Shown: positions 1 to 7,173, counted from the stretch's first letter. The stretch is DNA of 8,938 nt from GCA-2701705 sp036163455 (GCA_036163455.1 JAYZKL010000047.1:1-8938); one strand, 5' to 3'. Notes: generated by a model not told the origin, from the sequence alone. A program made the numbers and translations.

Positions 1-1152
1 AATAATGACAGAAATTTTAATTTCTGATGTTGAAATCATCCTTATATTTATTCGTTTTCTTGCAAGACAGCTAAACATTGATCCAGCTATTCCTGCATGT
101 GAGCGCATTCCTACTCCCACCAAAGAAACTTTAACTATATCTTTTGTTGCCGTTACTTCTGTATACCCCATTTTTTTCTTATTTTTTTCAATAACTTCTA
201 TAGCTTTCTTATAATCATTTCTACTAACAGTAAATGTAAAATCTGCTAGGCCATCCGAACCTACGTTTTGGACTATCATATCAACCTCAATGTGTGCATC
301 TCCAATTGGGCTTAATATTTTAGCTGCAACGCCTGGCTGATCTTTAACACCCTTCATCATGATTTCCGCCTCGTCTTTTGTAAATGCAATCCCAGAAATT
401 AAAGCACCCTCAACTTTCTTCTCTTCTTTTTTGATTAACGTACCATTACCAGGACAGTGAGCATGTAGAACACGTAGCGGAACATTATATTTGCTTGCAA
501 ACTCTACGGAACGTAGTTGGAGAACTTTAGAGCCCAATCCAGACATTTCTAGCATTTCTTCATATGTTAAATTATCTAGCTTTCTTGCCTTTTTACATAA
601 ACGAGGATCTGTAGTGTATACGCCATCAACATCTGAAAAAATTTGACACTCATCTGCTTTTAAAGCTGCAGCAAGCGCTACAGCTGTAGTATCAGAACCC
701 CCTCTTCCTAAAGTGGTAATATCTAAATTTTTATTGATGCCTTGGAATCCAGCTACAATGACAACTTCTTTCTTTTTTAATAAAGCTTTTAGTCTTTTTG
801 TAGAAACTCTTAAAATTCTTGCTTTATTATGAGTTTCATCTGTTTCAATACCAGCTTGCCAACCAGTAAAAGCATTTGATTTTATTCCTAATTCATTTAA
901 TGCAATAGATAAAAGAGAAACACTCACCTGTTCGCCAGAAGACAGCAGCATATCATAATCTCTTGGATTTGGAGAACGGGAAATCTTTTCACTAAGTCGA
1001 ACAAGTTGGTCTGTACTATCTCCCATTGCAGATAATACAATAACTATGCTTTTTCCACGTTTATGCTCTAATTTAATTTTTTTTGCAATATTTTTTATTT
1101 TAGTAACGGATGAAACTGAAGTTCCTCCATACTTCTTAACAATAATTGGCAT
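1..1152 (-). CDS. lysC: Aspartokinase (aspartate kinase), C-terminus cut by window edge
   Basis: Catalyses ATP-dependent phosphorylation of L-aspartate, the first step toward lysine, threonine, methionine and diaminopimelate; cytosolic. Starting at the ATG at 1152, 384 codons are open to base 1 with no stop. The kinase domain opens with KKYGGTS (residues 6-12), then TTLGRGGSD (146-154) and SDVDGVYTTDPR (173-184), all aspartokinase signatures. Two ACT domains follow: the first from about residue 255, including VDMIVQNV, the second from about 335, ending in the STSEIKISV segment. By comparison with the roughly 410-residue Pseudomonas-type LysC, only about 20-30 residues are missing. This monofunctional, two-ACT type is commonly feedback-inhibited by lysine and threonine; that is family knowledge. 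It starts 2 nt after the alaS stop, so it is probably co-transcribed and translationally coupled, and there is no room for a lysine riboswitch. No clear ribosome binding site precedes it. Confidence 0.96.
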   Translation of the reverse strand, partial: MPIIVKKYGGTSVSSVTKIKNIAKKIKLEHKRGKSIVIVLSAMGDSTDQLVRLSEKISRSPNPRDYDMLLSSGEQVSVSLLSIALNELGIKSNAFTGWQAGIETDETHNKARILRVSTKRLKALLKKKEVVIVAGFQGINKNLDITTLGRGGSDTTAVALAAALKADECQIFSDVDGVYTTDPRLCKKARKLDNLTYEEMLEMSGLGSKVLQLRSVEFASKYNVPLRVLHAHCPGNGTLIKKEEKKVEGALISGIAFTKDEAEIMMKGVKDQPGVAAKILSPIGDAHIEVDMIVQNVGSDGLADFTFTVSRNDYKKAIEVIEKNKKKMGYTEVTATKDIVKVSLVGVGMRSHAGIAGSMFSCLARKRINIRMISTSEIKISVII

Positions 1153-1154
1153 AC

Positions 1155-3728
1155 TTAGTTTTCTTTTAAAGTTTGTTTAATATAATTCAGTACATCTGCA
1201 GATGATGTATTTTTGATAATTGATGTTGCAAAGGTATCACTTCCTCCGCCCTTGGAACCAAATTTATCATTTAACATTTGTACAATTTGTTTTGCATTAT
1301 ATAGATGTTTTGACTCTTTTGAAACACCCACAAAACAATTAATTTCATTCTTTTGAGTCTGGCAAAAAATAGAAATAGAATCTTTATATTTGGTTTTTAT
1401 TAAATCCGATAAAATTTTAATTTGATTAACCTCAAGATCAGGGAAGTCTTCTATAAATAGAACAGTAGATTTTGAAACATTCTTTTTTAATTCAAGAGAC
1501 TCTAATAAATATTTTGCAAGAATCTTATTTGTATCCACAAATTTTTTATCAGTTTTAGATTGTTCTGCTCTAAAATCTTGTATTTTATTTTTAATCTCAT
1601 TAGGTTTAATATTTAAGAGCTGGGATATCTCTTTGTTTTGATCAAATAAATCTTGAAAGTATGTGTATGCAACATTTGAAGTTACAGCCTCTATCCGCCT
1701 GACACCAGTTGAAACGCTTGATTCGTTTAGAATTTTAAAGACCTTTATATCTGATGTAGAGTTTATATGAGTACCGCCGCATAGTTCTACTGATTTACTA
1801 CCAATTTTAAGAACGCGCACTTCATCTCCATATTTCTCTTCAAAAAACGCAATTGCTCCTGCATTTATAGCGTCTTTATATTTCATCTCCTCAGTTACAG
1901 TTTGAATATCATTATCAATCTCTTTAGCGATGTCATTCTCAATTGAAGTAATTTGAGATTTAGTCAATGCCTTTTCATAAGTAAAATCAAATGTTAATCT
2001 TTTATCTGTTACGCTCGAGCCGCGTTGCTGAACATCTTCTCCTAATATTTCTCTCAATGAATTATGTAGAAGATGTGTAGCTGAGTGATTAATTGCAGTA
2101 GATTTACGAATGTCTTCTTCTACTTTTGATTGAATTTCATCTCCAACTTTAATTTCGCCTGAAATTAAGCGCCCTATATGCAGAATTGTGTTATTAATCA
2201 TTTGGACGTCATCTACTTGAAATTGAAAAGACTTATTTAGAATAATTCCTTTATCAGATTGCTGTCCACCACCTTCAGCATAGAATGGAGTTGATTCAAT
2301 CACTAAAATTGCTGTGTTTTCATCATCATCTAATTTCGTAATTTTATTTTTTTGGTGATCGTAAATATCCACAATCTTTGATTTATGTTCAAGTATTTCA
2401 TATCCAACAAACTCAGTAGTGCGTTGATCTTTTAGAAAATTATTATCTTTGATATCAAATTTGCTCGCATTTTTACTTCTTTGTCTTTGCTTATTCATCA
2501 AAATATTAAACTCTTTTAGGTCAAGTGAAAATTTATTTTCATCGGCTATTTCTTGGATAATTTCTATTGGAAAGCCATATGTATCATACAATTTAAATGC
2601 CTCTTCACCTGTAAGACCATTATTGTTTTTAATTGCCTTGTTAATTAATTCTAAACCGATAGAAAGTGTTTTTAAGCAATTTTCTTCTTCATTTAATATT
2701 ACTTTTTTGATTTTCTTATTATTTTTTAAATAAGGATAATATTCTGACATGTTTTGACAGATTGTATCAGCACAAGTAAATAAGTATGGTTCTTTTATTC
2801 CTACATTATATAGATATCTGATTGCCCTTCTAATAATTCTTCTTAATACATAACCACGCCCATCTTTCTCAGGTATAACGCCATCAGAAATTAGAAAACA
2901 AGCAGCTCTTACGTGATCCATAATTATTTTCTTAATAACAAAATCTATTTTCTTTTTTTGAATTGATTTATCTAAATAATTACTAAGTGGAATAAAAATT
3001 GATGCTTGATAATTATCTACCTTACCTTCAACTACAGCTTGAATTCTTTCTAATCCCATTCCAGTGTCAACGCATTTAGCAGGAAGATCTGTTAGCTGGC
3101 CTCTTTCATCTCTATTATATTGAGTAAAAACTAGGTTCCAGATTTCTGTATATCTATCACCGGTTTCTCCTAACCCAGGTTTTTGTCCAGACAAATTTGG
3201 TCCTAAGTCATAATAAATTTCAGTTGAAGGCCCACATGGCCCTGTCTCACCCATTTGCCAAAAATTATCGTTATCGTCTAAAAAAGATAAATGCTTTTCC
3301 TCTATTTTAATTTTATTTAGCCAAATATCAGCTGTCTCTTGATCATCTTTGTGTACTGATATGTATAAGTTTTTCTTATCTAACGACAATCTATTGGTTA
3401 TAAAATCCCAGGCATAATCAATAGCCTCTTCCTTAAAATAATCACCAAAACTAAAATTACCAAGCATTTCAAAAAAAGAATGGTGACGATTTGTAAAGCC
3501 AATATTTTCTAAATCATTATGTTTGCCACCAGCCCTCATACATTTCTGACAAGTTACAATTCTCTTATTTTTTGGTTTTTGGTTTCCTAAAAATATATCT
3601 TTAAATTGCACCATTCCAGAGTTTGTGAATAATAAGGATTTATCATTAACAGGCACTAAAGAACTTGAATCAATTAATTGGTGATTTTTTTCTATAAAAT
3701 ATTCTAAAAATAACTTTCTTACATTCAT
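1155..3728 (-). CDS. alaS: Alanyl-tRNA synthetase
   Basis: Class II synthetase that charges tRNA-Ala and hydrolyses mischarged Ser/Gly-tRNA-Ala. Numbered from the ATG at 3728 the protein has 857 residues, close to the usual 870-880. The aminoacylation domain shows RHHSFFEMLGNFSFGDY (81-97, motif 2 region) and GMGLER (223-228, motif 3). The editing domain carries the zinc ligands in HSATH (548-552) and CGGTH (650-654), so proofreading should be intact. The C-terminal C-Ala domain ends with the glycine-rich GSKGGGSDTF (824-833). A TTG at 3737 lies in frame and would add three residues (Met-Glu-Ile). I prefer the ATG because its ATGA overlaps the recX stop by 4 nt, a typical coupling arrangement, with a weak GGA 5 nt upstream. 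It follows recX as in many gammaproteobacteria and is followed 2 nt later by lysC. Confidence 0.98.
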   Translation of the reverse strand: MNVRKLFLEYFIEKNHQLIDSSSLVPVNDKSLLFTNSGMVQFKDIFLGNQKPKNKRIVTCQKCMRAGGKHNDLENIGFTNRHHSFFEMLGNFSFGDYFKEEAIDYAWDFITNRLSLDKKNLYISVHKDDQETADIWLNKIKIEEKHLSFLDDNDNFWQMGETGPCGPSTEIYYDLGPNLSGQKPGLGETGDRYTEIWNLVFTQYNRDERGQLTDLPAKCVDTGMGLERIQAVVEGKVDNYQASIFIPLSNYLDKSIQKKKIDFVIKKIIMDHVRAACFLISDGVIPEKDGRGYVLRRIIRRAIRYLYNVGIKEPYLFTCADTICQNMSEYYPYLKNNKKIKKVILNEEENCLKTLSIGLELINKAIKNNNGLTGEEAFKLYDTYGFPIEIIQEIADENKFSLDLKEFNILMNKQRQRSKNASKFDIKDNNFLKDQRTTEFVGYEILEHKSKIVDIYDHQKNKITKLDDDENTAILVIESTPFYAEGGGQQSDKGIILNKSFQFQVDDVQMINNTILHIGRLISGEIKVGDEIQSKVEEDIRKSTAINHSATHLLHNSLREILGEDVQQRGSSVTDKRLTFDFTYEKALTKSQITSIENDIAKEIDNDIQTVTEEMKYKDAINAGAIAFFEEKYGDEVRVLKIGSKSVELCGGTHINSTSDIKVFKILNESSVSTGVRRIEAVTSNVAYTYFQDLFDQNKEISQLLNIKPNEIKNKIQDFRAEQSKTDKKFVDTNKILAKYLLESLELKKNVSKSTVLFIEDFPDLEVNQIKILSDLIKTKYKDSISIFCQTQKNEINCFVGVSKESKHLYNAKQIVQMLNDKFGSKGGGSDTFATSIIKNTSSADVLNYIKQTLKEN

Positions 3729-4189
3729 GATTTCCAAAATTCCTGTATAGCTTTTTCTATTATTGAATAATCAAATCCTCTTAATTGTAGAAATAATTTT
3801 TGTTTTTTCACTCTTACTTCATTATTGTCAATTTTGTCTGAGAAAGTCTTTTTTTCTAAAGCAGTAATAGCAGCGTTTTTCCAGTCCTCTTTCGTATATT
3901 CTAATAAAACAGCATCTATGATGTTTTTATTGATACCATTTTTCATAAGATTCGATGTAATTAGTTGAGGCCCTTTTTGTGCCTTGAATTTTGATTTGAC
4001 ATATATTTCTGCATATCTTTGATCTGATTGAAGACCTTTATCTTCAAAATCTGATATGCACTCTTTGATTTGTGATTGACCAAATTTTTTTCTATAAAGC
4101 TTTTCAAAAAGTTCTGACTTAGAATGTTCTCTAATGCTGAGATACCGTGAAATACAATTCTTTATTTCATCAATTTGACTGAAGCTCAT
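3725..4189 (-). CDS. recX: RecX, regulator of RecA
   Basis: A small protein that binds RecA filaments and limits their extension and ATPase or coprotease activity (family knowledge). At 154 residues it is close to the 166 of E. coli RecX. It has the three tandem three-helix repeats of the family: LSIREHSKSEL (17-27) in the first, SDQRYAEIYVKSK (55-67) with KGPQLITSNLMKNGI (72-86) in the second, and KLFLQLRGFDYSII (131-144) in the third. The ATG at 4189 lies inside the recA coding end, giving a 20-nt overlap, so translation is probably coupled to recA and RecX output tied to RecA output. GGA about 8 nt upstream of the start is a weak ribosome binding site. The stop overlaps the alaS start as ATGA. 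Sequence divergence is high, as usual for RecX, but context plus motifs make the call firm. Confidence 0.93.
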   Translation of the reverse strand: MSFSQIDEIKNCISRYLSIREHSKSELFEKLYRKKFGQSQIKECISDFEDKGLQSDQRYAEIYVKSKFKAQKGPQLITSNLMKNGINKNIIDAVLLEYTKEDWKNAAITALEKKTFSDKIDNNEVRVKKQKLFLQLRGFDYSIIEKAIQEFWKS

Positions 4190-5258
4190 TACTATCCGTT
4201 TCTTCTGATTCCTCGTTATTAGCTTCTTTTATTTTGGCATCCCCATTTGATTTCTTTGTTTTCGCTGGCTTGCTAGTCGCAAAGCCTTTAATTTTTGATT
4301 CAATGTCTGCTGCAATCTTAGGATTATCTCTAAGAAATATTCGTGAATTATCTTTCCCTTGACCAATCCTATCTTTTCCATAGCTAAACCAAGCGCCTGC
4401 TTTTTCAATAATATTAAATTTAGTTCCTAAATCAATTAATTCAGACTCTTTTGATACGCCCTCACCATACAATATATCAAACTCTGCTATCTTAAACGGA
4501 GGAGCCACTTTATTTTTTACAATTTTTACTCTTGTCTCATTGCCAATTATTTCATCGCCTTTTTTAATAGCACCAATCCTTCTAATATCTAGACGGACAG
4601 ACGCATAGAATTTTAAAGCATTTCCTCCAGTGGTTGTTTCTGGACTCCCAAACATAACTCCAATTTTCATTCTAATTTGATTGATAAAAATTAGAAGCGT
4701 ATTTGATTTCTTTATATTTGCAGCCAACTTACGTAGCGCTTGAGACATTAATCGTGCTTGTAGACCCATATGTGAATCACCCATATCTCCATCAATTTCA
4801 GCTTTTGGAGTTAGTGCTGCAACAGAATCTATAACTATAGTATTTACTGCGCCAGATCTAACAAGAGTATCAGCAATTTCAAGAGCTTGCTCTCCTGAAT
4901 CTGGTTGAGACAATAACAAATCATCTATATTTACTCCAAGGTTCTCTGCGTATTTAGGGTCAAGCGCATGCTCAGCATCTATAAATGCCGCAGTCCCGCC
5001 TTTTTTTTGAGTTTCTGCAATCACTTGAAGTGTCATGGTTGTTTTACCTGACGATTCTGGTCCATAAATTTCAACGACTCTACCCATCGGTAATCCTCCG
5101 ATGCCTAAAGCATTATCAAGGGTCAGTGACCCAGTTGAAACGGATTCTATTTCTGGATATGCGGAACCATCGCCAAGCTTCATTAAAGCTCCTTTCCCAT
5201 GTTCTTTTTCTATTTGGCTGATTGCTGATTGAAGTGCTTTATTTTTACTCTCTTCCAT
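4170..5258 (-). CDS. recA: RecA recombinase
   Basis: DNA-dependent ATPase that forms filaments on single-stranded DNA, drives homologous pairing and strand exchange, and acts as coprotease in the SOS response. The core matches E. coli RecA nearly residue for residue, including numbering: Walker A GPESSGKTT (66-74), catalytic Glu96 in DAEH, Walker B ending in Asp144, Gln194 in FINQIRMKIG, and the L2 loop ending in ETTTGGNALKF. It has 362 residues against 352 in E. coli; the extra length is in the C-terminal tail. That tail has a lysine-rich piece (about 330-344, KPAKTKK) followed by an acidic piece (about 345-358). The start at 5258 has GAGG 10 nt upstream, the clearest Shine-Dalgarno in the window. 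I find no CTGT-N8-ACAG SOS box in the 48 bp separating it from pncC. recX follows with a 20-nt overlap. Confidence 0.99.
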   Translation of the reverse strand: MEESKNKALQSAISQIEKEHGKGALMKLGDGSAYPEIESVSTGSLTLDNALGIGGLPMGRVVEIYGPESSGKTTMTLQVIAETQKKGGTAAFIDAEHALDPKYAENLGVNIDDLLLSQPDSGEQALEIADTLVRSGAVNTIVIDSVAALTPKAEIDGDMGDSHMGLQARLMSQALRKLAANIKKSNTLLIFINQIRMKIGVMFGSPETTTGGNALKFYASVRLDIRRIGAIKKGDEIIGNETRVKIVKNKVAPPFKIAEFDILYGEGVSKESELIDLGTKFNIIEKAGAWFSYGKDRIGQGKDNSRIFLRDNPKIAADIESKIKGFATSKPAKTKKSNGDAKIKEANNEESEETDSNELQSN

Positions 5259-5306
5259 ATTAGTTGGGCCTCGCTAGGTTAAATTCATTAGACGTTATAA
5301 TTACTA

Positions 5307-5792
5307 TTATATTTCTTTTATGAAATCATATAAACCTAATAATGCAATTTTGGCAGTTTCGAGCCTATTTTCTCCTCTATCCCCTTTTAGTTCTGTATAG
5401 AAAGTCTTAGACTTTTGTTGATTTCGCCAGCAAATCCATACTTCATTATTCTCATCAGCATTGGATTTTCTATCTGTTCCCATTACCCCTGAAACTGAAA
5501 TTACTACTGATGAGCCAGTTAGTTTAAGAAGACCATCAGCCATCTCTATCACAGTCTTTTCAGAAACCGCACCGTATGATTCAATTGTCGCCGGATTGAC
5601 CTTTAGTATAGAAATTTTAGCTTTATTAGAATAAGCAATAACTGAAGAATTAAAAAATTTTGAAGATCCTGGTTTATCAGTAAGAAATTTAGAAATTAAT
5701 CCACCGGTGCAAGATTCTGCAGTTGAGATTGTCATTGACTTGCTAATAGATAACGCCATTAAATCTTTTACAATTACTGTAATATCATTCAT
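5307..5792 (-). CDS. pncC: NMN amidohydrolase PncC (CinA C-terminal domain family)
   Basis: Stand-alone CinA C-terminal domain protein, the E. coli PncC/YgaD type, which converts nicotinamide mononucleotide to nicotinate mononucleotide so that it can be recycled to NAD. At 161 residues it is the usual length (165 in E. coli), and it lacks the N-terminal molybdopterin-binding-like domain of full CinA. Visible motifs are TAESCTGG (24-31) with the proposed nucleophile Ser27, VIAYSNKAK (51-59) with conserved Tyr and Lys, YGAVSE (73-78) and KGDRGENR (136-143). The usual glycine-rich loop (GIAGP.GG followed by KPVG) is replaced by SGVMGTDRKSN and an Asn/Glu-rich stretch (101-117), so activity needs testing. 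Its place directly upstream of recA is conserved in gammaproteobacteria. It is divergent from nadK, another pyridine-nucleotide gene. No Shine-Dalgarno is seen before the ATG at 5792. The name cinA is sometimes used for this gene. Confidence 0.9.
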   Translation of the reverse strand: MNDITVIVKDLMALSISKSMTISTAESCTGGLISKFLTDKPGSSKFFNSSVIAYSNKAKISILKVNPATIESYGAVSEKTVIEMADGLLKLTGSSVVISVSGVMGTDRKSNADENNEVWICWRNQQKSKTFYTELKGDRGENRLETAKIALLGLYDFIKEI

Positions 5793-5814
5793 TTGAGTAT
5801 ATGATAAATTATCT

Positions 5815-5820
5815 TATAAT
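5815..5820 (+). promoter_or_regulatory. Putative sigma-70 promoter of nadK (-10 element)
   Basis: A perfect TATAAT at 5815-5820 is preceded, after a 16-bp spacer, by TTGAGT at 5793-5798, which matches four of six bases of the -35 consensus. Transcription would start near 5827, leaving a leader of about 33 nt before the nadK ATG. The -35 element abuts the pncC start codon. The surrounding DNA is so AT-rich that chance matches are expected, so this rests on the paired elements and spacing. Confidence 0.5.
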
Positions 5821-5826
5821 AATTGT

Positions 5827-5855
5827 AGTATATATTATTTATATTTATAGTTAAA
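5827..5855 (-). promoter_or_regulatory. Possible promoter of pncC and downstream genes
   Basis: On the minus strand TTTAAC (5850-5855) and TATACT (5827-5832) are separated by 17 bp. The -10 matches five of six consensus bases, the -35 only three. A start near 5820 would give a leader of about 28 nt before the pncC ATG. It overlaps the putative nadK promoter region, so the two could interfere. It is weakly supported because the whole 67-bp gap is almost pure A and T. Confidence 0.25.
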
Positions 5856-5859
5856 AAAA

Positions 5860-6708
5860 ATGAAAAAAATAAAAAACGTAACTCTGGTAACGCACAAAAA
5901 TTACCTACAAAACAAGGAAATTAAAAAATTATGTAGTTTTTTATCAAGAGAATCAATAACTCTGACAACTATTGCTGTAGATAAAAATTATGACTATAAA
6001 GATAGCATCGTTAAAAGATCAGATTTAATGATTGTGCTAGGAGGCGATGGCTTATTTTTAACTGCATCTAAAATTGCATATAAATTCTCTATACCAATAC
6101 TAGGTGTAAATTTTGGGAAAATAGGGTTTTTAGTAGATGTAGATAAAAAAGATGTGCTTAAAAGAATAAAAGATATTTTACGCGGCAACTTTTTCTTAGA
6201 TAAAAGGCTATTAATCAATGGGGTAGTCACAACTAATAGTTCAAAACAGGTAAGCTCTCACGCTCTTAATGACATAGTAATTCACAATTTTGGTTTATTG
6301 AAAATGATTGAGGTTAAAATTTTTGTAAATGATTATCTTATAAATACCGAAAGATCTGATGGAATTATTATAGCAACTCCTACAGGTTCAACTGCTTACT
6401 CAATGTCTAATGGCTGCCCTATAGTCAGCCCAAACTCAAACATCATTAGTATTGTTCCTGTCGCACCGCATACTTATAGCCATAGACCAATAATTATCAA
6501 TTCGAATGATAAGATAGAAATATTTGTTTCAAAAAAATCAATAAAACATTCTTTGGTGACATTCGATGGTCACAGCAACCTTAGTATTGCAGAGCCATGT
6601 AAAATCAAGATTAAGAAAAGTAATAAGTATTTAGAAATTGTACATCCAAAAGACTACAACTATTTTGCAATATTGAATAAGAAATTAAAATGGGGTCGTA
6701 AGCCATAA
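5860..6708 (+). CDS. nadK: NAD kinase
   Basis: Phosphorylates NAD at the 2' hydroxyl of its adenosine ribose to make NADP, using ATP (or polyphosphate in some bacteria); cytosolic and normally essential. The 282-residue length fits the family (292 in E. coli). Motifs in order: VLGGDGLFL (59-67) with the catalytic GGDG aspartate, NFGKIGFL (84-91), ALNDIVIH (135-142), RSDGIIIATPTGSTAYS (165-181), APHTYSHRPI (202-211) and a C-terminal HPKDYNYF (262-269) strongly resembling the gammaproteobacterial enzyme. One departure is NGCPI (184-188), where most homologues have GGPI. It is the only plus-strand gene in the window and is head to head with pncC. The ATG at 5860 is embedded in an A-run with no Shine-Dalgarno, so initiation probably relies on the unstructured A-rich leader. 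Confidence 0.97.
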   Translation: MKKIKNVTLVTHKNYLQNKEIKKLCSFLSRESITLTTIAVDKNYDYKDSIVKRSDLMIVLGGDGLFLTASKIAYKFSIPILGVNFGKIGFLVDVDKKDVLKRIKDILRGNFFLDKRLLINGVVTTNSSKQVSSHALNDIVIHNFGLLKMIEVKIFVNDYLINTERSDGIIIATPTGSTAYSMSNGCPIVSPNSNIISIVPVAPHTYSHRPIIINSNDKIEIFVSKKSIKHSLVTFDGHSNLSIAEPCKIKIKKSNKYLEIVHPKDYNYFAILNKKLKWGRKP

Positions 6709-6728
6709 ACTAAAATAGTTATACGGCT
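6701..6728. terminator. Weak bidirectional hairpin between convergent nadK and fur
   Basis: AGCC (6701-6704) pairs with GGCT (6725-6728), AT (6705-6706) with AT (6721-6722), and AACTA (6708-6712) with TAGTT (6716-6720) around an AAA loop. A one-base and a two-base bulge interrupt the 11 pairs. The hairpin overlaps the nadK stop and nearly fills the 23-bp gap between the convergent genes, where a shared terminator would be expected. No T-run follows on either strand, so it is not a classical intrinsic terminator. Confidence 0.3.
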
Positions 6729-6731
6729 AAA

Positions 6732-7160
6732 TTATCCTTTGTTATTATCACATTTACCATCAGTGCATTCACCAAAAAGTGTCATGACGTGAGTCTTAAG
6801 CTTAAAATTAAAGTTAGTTGAAATTTTTTCCTGCATTTTTTCAATATCGGGATTATTAAATTCAATAATTTTTCCACATTTGGTACATATTAAATGATCA
6901 TGATGCGCTTTTTTGAGTTCGTAGTTTGATTGAGATTTATTGAATTGATTTTTTTCAATAAGCCCCGCTACTTCCAATTGAGTCAAAACTCTGTAAACCG
7001 TGGCAAGTCCTACATTTTCACTATTCTTTACTAACTCCAGATGAATATCATCCGCACTAAAGTGGCTATCCGGTTTGTTTTGAAAGATATCAAGTATTTT
7101 GCTTCTCGGGTGAGTAACCTTCAAACCTGCATTCTTTAACTTTTCTGAATTAGAAACCAT
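6732..7160 (-). CDS. fur: Ferric uptake regulator Fur
   Basis: Iron-sensing transcriptional repressor that binds AT-rich Fur boxes as a dimer when loaded with Fe(II). The 142 residues align closely with E. coli Fur (148). The N-terminal winged-helix domain includes LKNAGLKVTHPRSKIL (8-23) and the recognition-helix segment GLATVYRVLTQLE (51-63). Metal ligands by alignment are His33, Glu81, His87 and His89 for the sensing site, and His86, Asp88, Glu107 and His124 for the neighbouring site. The zinc cysteines are in CTKC (92-95) and GECTDGKC (130-137), so all four are present. These points favour Fur over Zur or PerR. It lies 44 bp downstream of rnfH on the same strand and converges with nadK. 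An AAGG only 2 nt before the ATG is too close for a normal ribosome binding site. Confidence 0.95.
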   Translation of the reverse strand: MVSNSEKLKNAGLKVTHPRSKILDIFQNKPDSHFSADDIHLELVKNSENVGLATVYRVLTQLEVAGLIEKNQFNKSQSNYELKKAHHDHLICTKCGKIIEFNNPDIEKMQEKISTNFNFKLKTHVMTLFGECTDGKCDNNKG

Positions 7161-7173
7161 AGCCTTTATTTAT

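Noticed and set aside
5..214. Plus-strand open frame of 69 codons
   Set aside because: It lies wholly inside the lysC ACT domains on the other strand, and its product resembles no family I know.
1153..1180. Lysine riboswitch or leader for lysC
   Set aside because: Only 2 nt separate alaS and lysC, so there is no leader.
2449..2733. Plus-strand open frame of 94 codons rich in Leu/Ser/Phe
   Set aside because: Antisense to the middle of alaS; the hydrophobic look comes from AT-rich antisense codons.
4985..5221. Plus-strand open frame of 78 codons
   Set aside because: Antisense to the highly conserved N-terminal half of recA, with no independent support.
5793..5859. LexA box in the pncC/nadK gap
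   Set aside because: No CTG-N10-CAG type palindrome is present; the gap is almost entirely A and T.
5994..6230. Minus-strand open frame of 78 codons
   Set aside because: Antisense to the NAD kinase catalytic motif region; a shadow frame.
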